NCBI GenBank assembly: GCA_029255685.2
Contig: CM055319.2
Span: 14,478,247 to 14,542,246 of the forward strand
Reading direction: 5' to 3'
Length of the DNA: 64,000 nt
Source of the DNA: Silene conica
Lineage: Eukaryota; Streptophyta; Magnoliopsida; Caryophyllales; Caryophyllaceae
Numbering within the stretch: position 1 is the first letter of the stretch; every line of letters starts with the position of its first letter. Made by a program: the position numbers and the translations under genes. Under the pieces are notes generated by a model. The model saw only the letters and a program-made list of their open reading frames with translations. It had not been told where the DNA came from and did no database searches. Shown in pieces: positions 30,201 through 43,649 of this stretch.

Positions 30201-32835
30201 AAAGAAAATCCAAATTAACATTCAGTGACCATCATTACAAAATCCTTTTTATCTAATATAGAGACAAATTGAACGACTTACATCATGGTTAACAAAAGCA
30301 TATAGCCGCAATGGGGACGAAGCAACTTTTAACTCCTCCCTGATATTAAAAATGTGAGCCCAGAAATTAATCACATTTGAAGATATATTTGTGTCTACAA
30401 TCAAGGACTTCAGATCACACCGTCTCAATTGGAAGTATTTACTCCTGACCAGTACCTCACTGCAAAACATTAACACATATATGTACATCAGTTAGTATGA
30501 TAGGCACGTCAGTCAGCATGATAGGTACGATGTTTGCCATTATAGATACGCTCGACACATAAACGTCATTAAATATTCTTTTACTGCTCATGACATCAAA
30601 ATACCCATTAAACTGGCATTATCATACACATATATTATCCTCAACAACCATTTTTTTTCACTCATATTACTCACAAATTAAACGTCAGTGACAACTGATC
30701 AGAAGTCAGACCCAAACACTGAGTACCGTCACCCCCAAAGACTTCACTGCCCAGTTTAGCGAACATAACAATGTTTAAAAAAAACTACCGTTTAGCAACA
30801 ACCTGACGGGGATGATATAAAACACATTGTCACGCATAGGTGCATAAATGAATGTGATAGATCTGATGTCTGCTATTATAGATACACTAACGCATTAAAA
30901 AAAAAGGAAATACAGGCGGGTAAATATACCTGTCATCCAGGCCATCCCTGAACACCAAATCAGAAACATCTCGCTCAGCCTGGTTCAGTTCTGACAGCAT
31001 TGATATGTTTCGCTGAACAAAGGGTGACTTGAATACATTCGAGACAACTATGTCCCTCTTGTTCGGTGGTTTTGCCTCCTGCTGAACTGTATTTTTTGCT
31101 GCCGGTGGGGGGGGGGGGGGGGGGGGGGGTCAACAGTATCAGTAGGGTTATTATGTACCCCCGATGTATCAGGTTCCTCCGAATCAGATCTCTCTTGAGA
31201 TTCAAACAAGTTGAAGGTCGGATAATCAAGGGCAACTCGTCTTTTCTTTTTTGACGGCTCGTCTGCGGGTACTTTGTTGAATGCGCTGCTTAACGCGCAC
31301 ACAGCATCCACAAAAGTGGGGTCATTCCAGCATGGGTCGTCGCCATCATCAGTACCCCCCGTCATTTTTGTCACACGAACACTGCATCCTATCGCATCTG
31401 CCCCACTGCCCGTCATATCAGATTGACACTGATCACCATGATCCGTATGGACTGCATTTGAACGTTGTACATCGACGAGATCATCTTTGCACATGTCATT
31501 TGGGTTTACATCAGTGTCGCCTTCATCACACTCTCCATCCGGTTTAATCTCTTCCTCGTATTTCATAGGCGGTGTTAATCGAAACCCACCTAACAAGGAT
31601 TCTGCCATCTCAGAAAGCTGCCCCACAACGACCGAATTTGGCATTATGATCTTGGCACCGTTGATTGAATCAGCGAACTGTTCAAATGCGTGAGCAAGCG
31701 CTCTCCCTGTGTTTGCCTTCTTTTCAATACAGCTTGTAACTCGTACTCTGTCATCATTCACACCACGCTTACTCTCACTACTCATCCCCAGACTATGCGT
31801 CGCCTCTGTATCCTGATCAACCTTAACCTCAGTACCCATTCTGTTTTGGCTGTCCACATAACCATCCCCATAGCAGCCTGGGTGCTTAGCCAGCCTATGA
31901 TCAACAAACCCAGCCCCAAAACGACGAGCTTCCCGTTTTTCTTCGGAAACCCGTAATGAGATCGCCCTTTTAGTCCATGAACATAATGTTGGGAACACTC
32001 GATCAACCTTTCTTGTCTTGAACACCATTCTGTCAAGGTATATGAATATCAAAACCATTATGGGTCCCTTAAAAATCTTCTCACTACCCCCTTTGGCTGC
32101 CCTTTCGTTATCAACTCTCCATCGTCGGACACTATCTAATAGATGGTTCCGAGTAAAATCACACCATTTCAGACTTTGTATAGCAGATACATCGCCCAAA
32201 CACTTCAGGATCCGAATGCTTTGAAAAGACCCTTTCACCCCCATTAGGAAGGCGGACACAACGTATACAATAAAGTTCCTCTTGAAATCATCCCCGCCTT
32301 CCCTCTGTTCAACCATCTTATTCAATATGTCGGTAAACTTGATTTTTTCGACCCCACCATATTGGGCCTTCCATGCGTTAACCATACCCATGTACTCATC
32401 ACTATGCTCATATTTGGTCGCTTGCACAATCTGTACCTCACCCATAGGTATGCCGGTGGCTAGATGGATATCTTCATCCCGAATAGGCAGTTCGATACTT
32501 GTAAAAGAAGACGTGAAAGGGTCGAAATCAGACACAAGCCAGTATGCTAACTGCCCCGGGATCATATCAGTCTTAAGGCATAGTATCCCCCCAAACCCCA
32601 TATCTCTGATATCTGCAAGTTCCTTGTCAGACAACCCACTATTAATGAAGCGTAATAAGGCGCACGGACGCATTCTCGTTTTTAAAGCCGGGTACCATTC
32701 TGGTGCAGCACGTTTAGAACGCTTTTTGCTTGTTGACCCTTTCTCCTGATTACTTGTAGTATCTACTGACACTGTCAATTTTAAGTGTCTAGGACTCTTC
32801 AGGTCTACACATATATACACATTGCGTTTAGGCAT
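27282..32835 (-). CDS. MULE-A accessory gene: N-terminal plant-TE domain plus two Ulp1-like (C48) domains
   Basis: Exon 1 (32835 to 30930) starts MPKRNVYICVDLK and has a domain with GFGGILCLKTDM, typical of the N-terminal region of plant transposon Ulp proteins. About 14 further exons follow: 30282-30459, 30144-30188, 29902-30027, 29592-29791, 29376-29512, 29150-29239, ~28925-29029, ~28767-28837, ~28570-28662, ~28330-28466, ~28127-28234, ~27945-28030, ~27475-27544 and 27282-27366. Ulp domain 1 keeps the His (SSQPHLICVNF) but has His for Asp (GVLHP) and Asp for Cys (VDDGIYL, 29678-29680). Domain 2 keeps His (EHWFLCV, 28434-28436), Gln (PQQQN) and Cys (HDCGVYV, 28017-28019) but has Asn for Asp (ILNSL, 28383-28385). 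A C23 run (31107-31129) puts the downstream part one base out of frame. Ulp1 enzymes remove SUMO; activity here is unknown. Confidence 0.8.
31107..31129 (-). repeat. G23 homopolymer within the Ulp-like gene (poly-Pro)
   Basis: Read on the minus strand it encodes a proline run after NPTDTVD. With 23 bases the frame goes to HRQQKIQ and stops. One base more or two fewer would give AAKNTVQQEAK and continue through SNVFKSPFVQRN to the next donor, which aligns with the MULE-C protein. Confidence 0.8.
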
Positions 32836-33400
32836 CTACCAAACTCATACATGTATCTACATATATGATATGATTACCTACTGAACAAGATAAATAAACT
32901 TATTTTCAGGCCCCTGACACTTAATCATATTGAATGCGTATCTAGTTTCCAATTGAAGCGAACCCAGACCACAAAACAACGTATATATCATCATCATATA
33001 TCATAATTTAAACTATATAAAACACATGTACCACCAGGAAAAAATTATTTGAACACCTAACAGTTGTAATAATTCAAGCTCCCTGACACATAGACATTTG
33101 AAATGTGCATCTAGTTTCAATATGAACGCCTATGTGATTAATTAAACACAAACACTAAACAACAAACTACAAACATCACCATATCTGATCAACCCAGTGC
33201 AATCGGAGAACCTCCGCAACAACATAAATTAACACCATAACATCCGACGATTGCATCATCATGCATGTAATAAACTAAGTAATTTGTAAGCTACAAGAGA
33301 CATAAATCAGCTAAATTATTCAAATCAACAACATCAAACTAAATTATGCAAATCAATTAAATGTATAGATTAAAATCGCGAAACTTACCTACTACGAATT
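32836..33400. other. 5' region of the MULE-A Ulp-like gene
   Basis: AT-rich with a direct repeat around CCTGACACWTARNCATNTTGAATG at about 32912 and 33083 (degenerate). No exon seen. This is the likely promoter region. Confidence 0.5.
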
Positions 33401-33634
33401 ACTTGGATAGGTACTGTATGAAAATGAGTATGCTACTTCAGCTAACTGCAATGTTGATCACAAGATATATCGTAGAATTTAATTGATGAACGTTTGAATT
33501 GATTTGATTAATTAAACTGAGAGAAAAGAGAAAACTGAAACGCGGGAGAGAGAGAGAGAGAGATAGGTGTGTAATAAAAGATGATGACATGTGTTTTAAT
33601 CTTACACGCATATTTGTGTTCTAATCTAACGGAT

Positions 33635-33686
33635 ATAACTCGTTCTCACCATATGCACCGAATAATCGTTCTCACCCGATCCTAAA

Positions 33687-33690
<4 letters not shown>
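33635..33690 (-). repeat. MULE-A right TIR (first of three copies)
   Basis: Reverse complement reads GGATCGGGTGAGAACGATTA, then TTCGGTGCATATGGTGAGAACG. Further copies at about 34270-34321 and 34945-34994 come from the amplification. Confidence 0.88.
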
Positions 33691-33728
<38 letters not shown>

Positions 33729-34319
33729 TGGGATCCTATGAGAACCACCAATATAATGAGAACCATGAGAACTCTACCTTACGGACTTTTTAAAAAAAAA
33801 ATTAATAACATATTTGGATTCGGTATGGAATTTTAAGGCTAGAGAACATATTTCTTGGTCTAGAAAATATATACTAGTGACGGAAATCAAGGTGAGATAC
33901 GTTTTATTAATTTTCATGCACCTACTACCGATTTTTACGCATCTATCATTTTTCATGCACCTAGAACGCGTTTTAATGCACGTACGGCCTCTTATTTCCT
34001 GCACCTAGTAATCATTTTCATGCATGTAAAAAATTACTTGGATAGGTACTGTATGAAAATGAGTATGCTACTTCAGCTAACTGCAATGTTGATCACAAGA
34101 TATATCGTAGAATTTAATTGATGAACGTTTGAATTGATTTGATTAATTAAACTGAGAGAAAAGAGAAAACTGAAACGCGGGAGAGAGAGAGAGAGATAGG
34201 TGTGTAATAAAAGATAATGACATGTGTTTTAATCTTACACGCATATTTGTGTTCTAATCTAACGGATATAACTCGTTCTCACCGTATGCACCGAATAATC
34301 TTTCTCACCCGATCCTAAA

Positions 34320-34321
<2 letters not shown>

Positions 34322-34400
<79 letters not shown>
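34322..34400. repeat. TA microsatellite, about 79 bp
   Basis: Pure (TA)n at the MULE-A/MULE-B boundary in repeat unit 2. Confidence 0.95.
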
Positions 34401-34403
<3 letters not shown>

Positions 34404-34993
34404 GATCCTATGAGAACCACCAATATAATGAGAACCATGAGAACTCTACCTTACGGACTTTTTAAAAAAAAAATTAATAACATATTTGGATTCGGTATGG
34501 AACTTTAAGGCTAGAGAACATATTTCTTGGTCTAGAAAATATATACTAGTGACGGAAATCAAGGTGAGATACGTTTTATTAATTTTCTTGCACCTACTAC
34601 CGATTTTTACGCATCTATCATTTTTCATGCACCTAGAACGCGTTTTAATGCACGTACGGCCTCTTATTTCCTGCACCTAGTAATCATTTTCATGCATGTA
34701 AAAAATTACTTGGATAGGTACTGTATGAAAATGAGTATGCTACTTCAGCTAACTGCAATGTTGATCACAAGATATATCGTAGAATTTAATTGATGAACGT
34801 TTGAATTGATTTGATTAATTAAACTGAGAGAAAAGAGAAAACTGAAACGCGGGAGAGAGAGAGAGAGAGATAGGTGTGTAATAAAAGATGATGACATGTG
34901 TTTTAATCTTACACGCATATTTGTGTTCTAATCTAACGGATATAACTCGTTCTCACCGTATGCACCGAATAATCTTTCTCACCCGATCCTAAA

Positions 34994-35103
<110 letters not shown>

Positions 35104-35927
35104 GATCCTATGAGAACCACCAATATAATGAGAACCATGAGAACTCTACCTTACGGACTTTTTAAAAAAAAAATTAATAACATATTTGGATTCGGTATGG
35201 AATTTTAAGGCTAGAGAACATATTTCTTGGTCTAGAAAATATATACTAGTGACGGAAATCAAGGTGAGATACGTTTTATTAATTTTCATGCACCTACTAC
35301 CGATTTTTACGCATCTATCATTTTTCATGCACCTAGAACGCGTTTTAATGCACGTACGGCCTCTTATTTCCTGCACCTAGTAATCATTTTCATGCATGTA
35401 AAAAATTTCATGCACGTAGTGGTTGTTTTCGTGCATTTATATCCGTTTTAGTATGCCTAATTGTATTTTCGTACACTAAGTATATATTTTGTTAATTAAA
35501 TCAATTTTTTTTGTTTATTGATACTAAAGTGTGTATTTGAATAAGTTAAACTAATGGTAAATGATCCAACGAAACATTCGAAGCGAGATATGGTGGAGAT
35601 TTAGTGAGGGTTCTCATGGTTCTCATTATAAGGGTGGTTCTCACCGGATCCCGACCCTATATATATATATATCAGATCATAGAATTCCCCTTTTAATGTT
35701 GAGTCCTAGAGTCCCGTTATAAGCCCTTGGATCTAATATGTTGAATGGCTGAGATTAACATAGAACAACTAAATACTACATTTTTTTATTCAAACCAACT
35801 ACCAAATCATTGCACGTTTTACTAAACTGACAAAAACAATTGTGTCAGTAAACTCTCTCTCATCTTCCTCATTCAATCCCCGAAACCAAATACCTTCCCA
35901 AAAACTCTAAAACTTCCATTCTTCAAC

Positions 35928-36121
35928 ATGCTGCGTAAAAAAAACTCTGCAAAAATCATCCATACCCTCGTTTCGAAAAAAATTCTGCAAACTCATTCAA
36001 AGCTTGCTGCGAGGAAAATTTTTCAAATTTCACAGGACGCCATATTGGTGAAGTTCGTTTTTCCAAATTTCACAGGACGCCATATTTTGCAAACACTTGT
36101 TGAAGCTTTGTTTGTTATCAA
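35928..36121 (+). other. possible first exon of the MULE-C Ulp-like gene
   Basis: An open frame MLRKKNSAKIIHTLVSKK... ends at a donor-like AAG/GTATAG. The next acceptor, GGCTGTAG/ATG at 37068, would join it in the middle of the motif-filled gap. It contains a direct repeat of AAATTTCACAGGACGCCATA. It may equally be 5' untranslated sequence. Confidence 0.35.
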
Positions 36122-36179
36122 GGTATAGTCATCATTTGCACATTATTTTTCTGATGTAACGCTTATTATATTTTTTTGT

Positions 36180-37060
36180 GCATTTTCACATTTGTATATT
36201 CGTTTTTAATTATGGTGTAACTCCCCCATTATGTGTTAACTCCACCATTTGTATATGCGTTTTTTAATTATGTGGGTAACTCCACCATTTATGAAGAGGA
36301 ACTCAATACATGGTGGAGTTACACTGTGTATGAGCTGGGGTTTCACAATACATGGTGGAGAGTAACTCCACCACACATGTGGTGTAACTCTCACTAAAGG
36401 TGTATGGAACTCCGTCATTTGTGATATGTAATTCTAATTGACATCTAATGTGAAATGTAATCCCGTTGTGAAATGTAATTCTGATTAATATCGTGTGTAA
36501 CTCCATAATGCAAGGAGTGTAACTCCACCTACAATGGAGGTACACTCCGTGATTGATGGAGTTACACACCACCTTAAACGAAGTCACACCCGCTGTCAAC
36601 TGGAATTACATATCACTTGCCAGGAGTTTCACAACCCTCATTGGGGGTAACTCAACCATCTAATGTGAAATGTAATTCCGATTGACATTGTGCGTAACTC
36701 CACCATGTAAGGAGTGTAACTCCACCTACAGTGGGGGGGGGGGGGGGGTTACACTTCCCGCTTGGAGTTACACACCACCTTAATTGGAGTTACACCCGCT
36801 GTCAACTGGAATTACATATCACTTGCAGCTGGAATTTACACCCCAGCCCACCTTAGATGGAGTTACACTCAAAATAAAATGGGATTCCACACAACTTTAG
36901 CAAGAGTTACACACCACATCAATTGGAATTCGTGGGGAGTACACTCATTTTTTTTATCTTGGAGTTCCACACCACCTTATTTTCAGTTACACTTACATCT
37001 GTAGAGTTACACTTGCATTCATCAATTGTTAATTGTATGCTTACCATAAATTTTATTGTG
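36180..37060. repeat. TGTGTAACTCC motif field 1 (MULE-C)
   Basis: Dozens of degenerate copies of GTGTAACTCC and its complement GGAGTTACAC in both orientations, spaced roughly 15-40 bp. Includes a G16 run near 36734. No coding potential. Confidence 0.88.
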
Positions 37061-37067
37061 GCTGTAG

Positions 37068-40000
37068 ATGTCTATTGAAATTGTTGATGAAGAGTATATT
37101 CCTACGGCCAAAATATCAGTCAAATGTCGCGGGAGGAGGTTAGTTGAGGTAATAGAAAAGCTGAATGATGCACAGAGATCGGCTGTTACGAGGATTGGGT
37201 TTGGAGGTATGCTTGAGTTGAAGTTCAAGCAGTATCCGTTAGGTCACACATACTTATTTTTGAACTGCTTCTCGGACGAGTCGTACGTTTTCAGAGCGCC
37301 TAACTCGAATGACTGCATGCTTTCCAAACATGATGTACATGATTGCTTCCTTTTACCTCTTGGACCTAACGTGCTTGATGTTATCCCGACCGGTTTGCAC
37401 AAAGGCTCTACTAGTGATGAAAACCTTGCATTTAAGTCTCGGTGGAGAAGCATGTTTGGGATGACGAGTTCTAAAGCTCCCATCCCCCTTGGGAAGATCA
37501 AAGAGGCAATTGAGGCAGACCAAGATGGAGGAGATCAGTTCTGTCGGCTGTTCGTGCTACTGTGTATGGGGTCATTTCTCGCGCCCACCATTAATAATGG
37601 TATTGAATTCAAGCTCCTAAGAGCGGTCGAGGATGTAGGTGCCATCCCTCGGTTTGATTGGTGCTCTTACGTGCTAAATGCGATGGTAAAGGGTGGGCAA
37701 GACTCTTTAACAAACAAGTCGCATGTCACCGGGTGTGTACACCCGTTCTTGATGATTACATACTTTCAGTGGTTTGATTTCCGGGGGGGAGATTTCTCGC
37801 CATGACATCCCTCTTATCAATCATTGGGACGAGCATAGATTAAAGGCTAAGATTGATGGTGAAGTGAATGATGGTGGGTTAGGCCTCCAGATATGGTCCC
37901 ATGTGAAATATCCTCGCTGTATTCGCGCAAACTCCAGCAACCAGCTGAACTTAATAGAGGGTCCTCCGGTACTTCGATTACCTGCGCTGCCCGTAACCAA
38001 TGCACCTTCGTCTAAGAGGTGCATTGAATTTGAACTACCAAAAGGCGTTAAGGACGACCAACAGTTGAAAGAAGCAGCTTTGGATGTAAGTGACATGCTA
38101 TTGTTTCTTAGTTGATTTCAGTATTTTGTTAAAACAAAACGCTAATATGGAATTTTATTTCAGGATGTGCATGAACTATATTTGAAAGTGCAGAGGAATG
38201 CCGTGGTTTTTCATTCATGGTTTATGGAGGCTTTGACGAATGTCAAACGTGTGAGTAAAGGGGGTTTAGACTCTCCGGGTCTCGTCCCATCGCAGTCAAC
38301 ACAAGAATTCTGGCAATGCGAGAAGCTGCACAGATACTGTGATGGGGTGGAAAAAAGATCAGAACGGATGAAGGATCACGCTGCAAATGAACCTGTTCCG
38401 GTTAAGCAGTTGGTAGGGGAGGAGAGGGCTTTTACCGGAGCCAGCGGGAATGAGGGCGATATTGCCACTGTCAAATTGGATAGCGTTCTTGCTGATTTAA
38501 GGGAAAGTGGGATTGTGGGGGCTGATGGTGGTGACACAACAGACGAGGGTGATGTCGCTGAAGTCTCTCATGAGACGAAGAAGCAGCGGCTTGGTGATGA
38601 TGGGACTGATTGCAATGATGTGTTGCAGGCCTCATCAGCTCCAATCCCATCCAATGAACCAATTGGTAGTGAGTGCTTGTATAACACGGCTGAAATGACG
38701 GAAATTACGGATCAGCCTAAGATGAATCGGCAGGTGTCGGAGGTGAAGGGAGATTCACCTCCAATCCCACTCAACGAAATTATTGGCAGCGAGTGCTTGT
38801 ATAACACGGTTGAGATGGCAGAAATTATGGATCAGCCTGCGGCAGAGGTGAAGGGAGCGATGGTCACAGAACAAACAATTGCGGAAGTTCTTGTGGAAGC
38901 AGGATACAACTGCGAGGATGCAGCGGAGTGTTTAGAAAAACTGAGGGCGGCTGGAGTAGTGGAGGCTGTGGTTGCAGGTGAGAGGGGAAATTTGGCCGTT
39001 GAGATATACGCCCCGTGTTCTGATTTGGTCCATCATCCATTTCTGCTCCACTCCCCTCATGCCTTAACATGCATGGGTGTGGTCCCTGAAAACCTAGGGT
39101 GTTCCGTCGACTGCGGGTTGCCTGACCCTAACCAGAGTGCTGTGTCAGATTTTTTATGCAGCCGGAAGAGTATCTTCTCGTCTGTCCTCAGATTGAGAAA
39201 GGATGTAATGGACTACGTGTTTAGTTCGTCTGATTCCGTGGACAAATCGTGAGTAAACATCTTTAGTCGAATTCTTCATTGGTTTTTAATCTATTGTAAT
39301 ATCGTTTTTAATGATTATTATACCCCAGGGAGAAACTGGCTATTTATACGGACGTCCATATGATTCTACACGAGGACATCATATCGCTGCTGCCCTCTAC
39401 GATGATTGAAAACACCGTCATTGAGTGTTGGGTTCTGTTGCTGAACATCTTGACGAATGCAAAGACGGCACCTGTTGCAAGCAGCCGTTGTTTCTACGGG
39501 CTAACACATACGGTAAATCCCATTCAATGGTGTAATCATTGTTTTATTTTGTGTAATTATTTTTTTACTTGTGTAATTCCATTAAGTTGTATGTGTAACC
39601 CCACATTGTGTAAATGTGTAAGCCCTTAAAATACATTATGTAATCCTTGTTAATCATATAAGTAACTCCAATATAATATCTGTGTAACTCCTAACAATTG
39701 TATATGGCACAGATGTATCCCATGTGCGATACCTGTGTAACTCCTAACAATTGTATAACTCCCATATTTTACCCGTGTAACTCCTATCAATTGCATGTGT
39801 AACTCCTGTACAATCATGTGTGGGATCACATGTGCCATGTATGTGTATATTACCTGTGTAACTCTTAACAATTGTATGTGTAACTCCTATACTATATCAG
39901 TGTAACTCCTATCAATTGCATGTGTAACTCCTGTACAATCATGTGTGGGATCCCATGTGCCATGTATGTGTATATTACCTGTGTAACTCTTAACGATTGT

Positions 40001-42639
40001 ATGTGTAACTCCTATACTATATCTGTGTAACTCCCATAATTTCCCTGCATAACTCTTAAAAATTGTGTATCTCCAAACACTAGTATGTGTAACTCCTGTG
40101 CATCCATGTCTGGAAATCCACGTGTCACACATGTGTAATTTTAGCATCTGTGTAATTCTACTTTAGCATCTATTTTCGTTAATGATCTGTGTAACTTTCT
40201 TTTTCATTATTTATGCAACTCCTTGTAATCACTTGTGTAACTACATGTAATAACCTATGTAACTCTAAGTCATTAGGTGTGTAATTCCATTCAACTAGCT
40301 ATGTAACTCCATTTGGTTATTTTGTGAGGGTCCTTTTTAAATGTGACTCCATGTAATCACTTGTGTTACTCCATGTAATAACCTGTGTAACTCTAAGTCA
40401 TTAGGTGTGTAATTCCATTCAACCTGCTATGTAACTCCATTTGGTATTTTGGGAGGGTCCTTTTTAATGTGACTCCATTTAATCACCTGTATAACTCCAT
40501 GTAATAACCTGTGTAACTCTAAGTCATTAGGTGTGTAATTCCATCTAACTAGCTATGTAACTCCAGTTCGTTATTGTTGAGGGTCCTTTTTAATGTGATG
40601 TGTTTGCCCAGGACATTGCACTGAGGATTTGGAATGCAAAGAAAAAAGGAGAGGAAATAGACTTGAATGAAGAGCTGTTTACAACTTGGGAGGCATGGAT
40701 GGGAGTCTGTCCTACTCCCTTCAACCGTGATGCTGATATGGTTTTTATCCCAGTGTTGTCCAGCAACAATGATCACTATTGCTGTTGCTGCATCAACTTC
40801 TTATCAGGGCAGATAGAGTTCCTGGACAACCGTTCGTACGAAGATGACCTTGAGGAGTTACCTTACGGCGGAATCGCACGAATCGTTGTATGTCATGCCT
40901 TATGTGTTATTTTTTTTATCTTGCACTGTAGTTATCAGTCGGCCTTTTTTGTCATTTATGCCATTGTACTGTTTAATGATATCAGGCCGATGCGATGGGC
41001 AAGTACCTCGTGAGAGAACGGGTGGAAAGGGGATCAAGGGCCAGCGACTTCAAGCTTGTCAATGTCCCGTTTAGGTGGCAGGGGTCTGGCCATAGTAAGA
41101 ACGATTGTGGTGTTTACTTAATGCTACACATGTTGCTGTACAACGGATCGCCGTTTGAATGCGGCCTAGGGGAGATGGATAAGAATGACCTGTTCCGTAC
41201 TGAAATTGTTGCCATCCTTATACTCAGCGACTTCAATAGGTGCAGGGAGGAGGTGTTGCCGAGGGTAGCTGCCTTTACTGAAAAAACAAGGGCGTTAGCT
41301 TTGTCATACACAACGCCGACGCAGAAGAGCGGCCCCAAGAAAAAGATGGCTGATGGAGAAGATAGTAATTTGACATATAAGCGCAGGCGTCCGGCTACGC
41401 CTATCGTCGAAACACTGACCGCCATAAGTAGCCGTCATCGTGGTAAGGGTGATGGGCTCAGGTCCTCCTTCAACTTCAGCATGGTCAGTGGGGCCGGGGT
41501 CCTAGTGGTGTCTAAGTTTTTAAGGGGCAACCAGACTTTGCTTAAGAATGTAAGCGATCTCAGGAAGCACATGGTAGACTACGCCTTTCTAGATGACCAC
41601 GACTTGCCAAATGGGTAATTGTTAACTTCTTTATTCAAATAGCATTTTTTGGCTCTTTTGGACATGGGACACTGACAATTCTAGTGGTCAAATGCAGGGA
41701 GATATTAGCGCGATACAGTCCTGATGAAACCGTTCGTAGGATTGACATATGTAGCATGTTGCCCGAAAAATTTACGTCTGAATGTTTGATTGATTGTTGG
41801 GCAATGCTGATGAATGAGATAGAGTCAGATGGCTATGATCCGGCTAGGATGGTGTTCCTGGGAATACGCCATTCGGTATGAGTTGGCTACCATAAGTCAT
41901 GCAATTTATTTGGATGTATGTACATTTCTGATGTGGTGGCTGTTTGTTTGTAGGACGCACCAACGGAGCTGGTCAACACCCCATACGACTGTACACCCGC
42001 AAACGATTCAATTGACATTATCTATAGCTGTTGGGATAGGTTCATAATGAACCGTGGCAACACATTCAACCTTCACGCTGGGCTAATTTTCGTCCCAATA
42101 AGAGTTGTGAATCACATAGCATGTGTTTGCATCAACTTCAAAAATAGTACTGTAGACTTACTCGACAACCAGAGGCAACCGGCTAAGTCTGACGTAGTTG
42201 CGGCAGCGGCGAAAATTGTACGTCCATGTCTATTAGCCGTCTTTTTACACTATTCACCAAACACGACCACTAATAGAGTAATGTTTAAATGCAGGCGGCG
42301 CTCATTTCAGACTACATGGACGACAAAGGGGTAGATAAAGCTAGCTTCATTCCACGATTTAAGCAGCGGCAGATTAAATTTGATTGGCTGCATGGTAGCC
42401 CGAGGGATGATGAGTCTGGCTTATTCACTGTGATGCACATGTTGTTCTACGAAGGCCGGCCCTTTCAGAACACTGACCTCATGAACAAAAGAAATCGGCG
42501 TTTCTTGACGGTGGAACTGGCAGCTTCAATAATACTAGCGGACATCAACCAAGAAAGACGCACTTTAATGGATAAGTTCAACAGGTGGGTATCATCGAAG
42601 AACAAAGTTTGGGCAGATGTCCTCGCTCGTCGAAAATAG
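37068..42639 (+). CDS. MULE-C accessory gene: N-terminal plant-TE domain plus two Ulp1-like (C48) domains
   Basis: Exons inferred from splice signals: 37068-~38086, ~38164-39249, ~39329-39510, 40612-40888, 40986-41616, ~41696-41875, ~41955-42219 and 42294-42639. The N-terminal domain (IGFGGMLELKFKQYP) matches MULE-A. The second exon is acidic and holds two copies of NEXIGSECLYNT. Ulp domain 1 has all catalytic residues: His (NDHYCC, 40774-40776), Asp (FLDN, 40825-40827), Gln (RWQG, 41079-41081) and Cys (NDCGVY, 41106-41108). Domain 2 keeps His (VNHIAC) and Asp (LLDN) but has Leu for Gln and Ser for Cys (DESGLF, TCT at 42415-42417). A G7 run near 37782 shifts the frame; six Gs would keep it open. 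A basic KKK and KRRR stretch lies between the domains. Confidence 0.82.
39511..40611 (+). repeat. TGTGTAACTCC motif field 2, an intron of the Ulp-like gene
   Basis: A 1.1-kb intron placed just before the catalytic exon, almost wholly made of TGTGTAACTCC-like words in the plus orientation. It includes a nearly perfect duplication of about 115 bp (39790-40015) and three copies of an about 115-bp unit with AAGTCATTAGGTGTGTAATT (40260-40560). Confidence 0.9.
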
Positions 42640-43560
42640 GGGAAATTAACCCAAAAATGACTTTGTAAATCTGTAGGATATGCTTAACATACACTAGTGT
42701 AACTTTTTTGATGAAAAGTAGTGAAGTTACACATGTTTGTCAAAGGATTTACACTCGGTGGTCAAAGGAGTTAAATACATTGTGAACTCCTTCACAATCA
42801 TCTATGTAATTCCTTAAGATTGTGTGTGTAACTCCTTATCTGATTTCCATTTTGTAACTATCTTTTTAATTACACACATTTTTAAGTGGATTTTTTGTGT
42901 TGTTACGTGAGTAACCCCCATGAGTTAAGTGTAATTCCATCTTAATGGTTTGTGTAACTCTTGTTATGAAATTTTTTTGTCATTATCTATGTAATTCTAC
43001 ATGGGCACACATGCGTAACTCCCTATTAACTCTCTGCGTAACTCTCTTAGATAAGTTGTGTAATTCCTTCAACATAACACGTGCAACAATTAGTAAATTA
43101 TGGATGAGTAACACTTTTAAACCACAGGTGTAACTCTTTATCAGGCAGAGTGGAACTCCATCGTAACTCTCTGTGTAACTCTTTATCAGGCAGAGTTGAA
43201 CTTCATCAAAAAAGCTGTGTAATTCCTTCAACATAATACGTGCAACATAGTATTTTATGGATGAGTAGCTCTTTCAACATACAGATGTAACTCTTTTTTC
43301 AGACAAAGTGGAACTCCATCATAATGGTTAGTGGAACTCCACTATATATTAGCGCGTTAGAGTTACATTATTTGTTTGAAGGAGTTACACAAGTTGTTCA
43401 CAAGAGTTACACAAATACTTGTACAGAATGTCAAAGGTAATGTTAACATTCTACACGTGTATTTTTTTTCCCGGCCAAAATTAACTAGAATGTTCATTAT
43501 CCACTTTGGCGGTTAATATACTTTTTTTTTCCCGCGTAATTCACCTTGGTATTTGTTCAC
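42640..43560. repeat. TGTGTAACTCC motif field 3
   Basis: 3' flank of the Ulp-like gene, again with degenerate GTGTAACTCC and GTGGAACTCC words, mostly in plus orientation, changing to GGAGTTACAC near 43380. Confidence 0.88.
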
Positions 43561-43568
43561 ATTGACAG

Positions 43569-43575
43569 TATAAAA
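43569..43575 (+). promoter_or_regulatory. TATA box of the small third gene
   Basis: TATAAAA lies 75 bp before the ATG at 43650, in a gap free of the TGTGTAACTCC motif. Position and composition fit a plant core promoter. Confidence 0.5.
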
Positions 43576-43649
43576 ACTCTTCACACTTCACCAGAAACTA
43601 TTCACACTTCACCATAAACTCTTCACCTAAAAGAAAAACTTTAAGACCA

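Larger units (their letters stand above)
18923..33690. mobile_element. MULE-A, giant Mutator-like element (about 14.8 kb)
   Basis: The two ends are inverted repeats: GATCCGGTGAGAACGATCAT at 18930 and its near complement ending at about 33683, both continuing through TCGGTGCATA and a second GGTGAGAACGA. Inside are a FAR1-type MULE transposase (+) and a tandem-Ulp1 gene (-), transcribed toward each other. MULEs carrying Ulp1-like genes are known from plants (the Kaonashi group). CACTA-2 sits in intron 1 of the transposase. The 9-bp target duplication could not be resolved because the right flank is a TA microsatellite. Confidence 0.85.
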
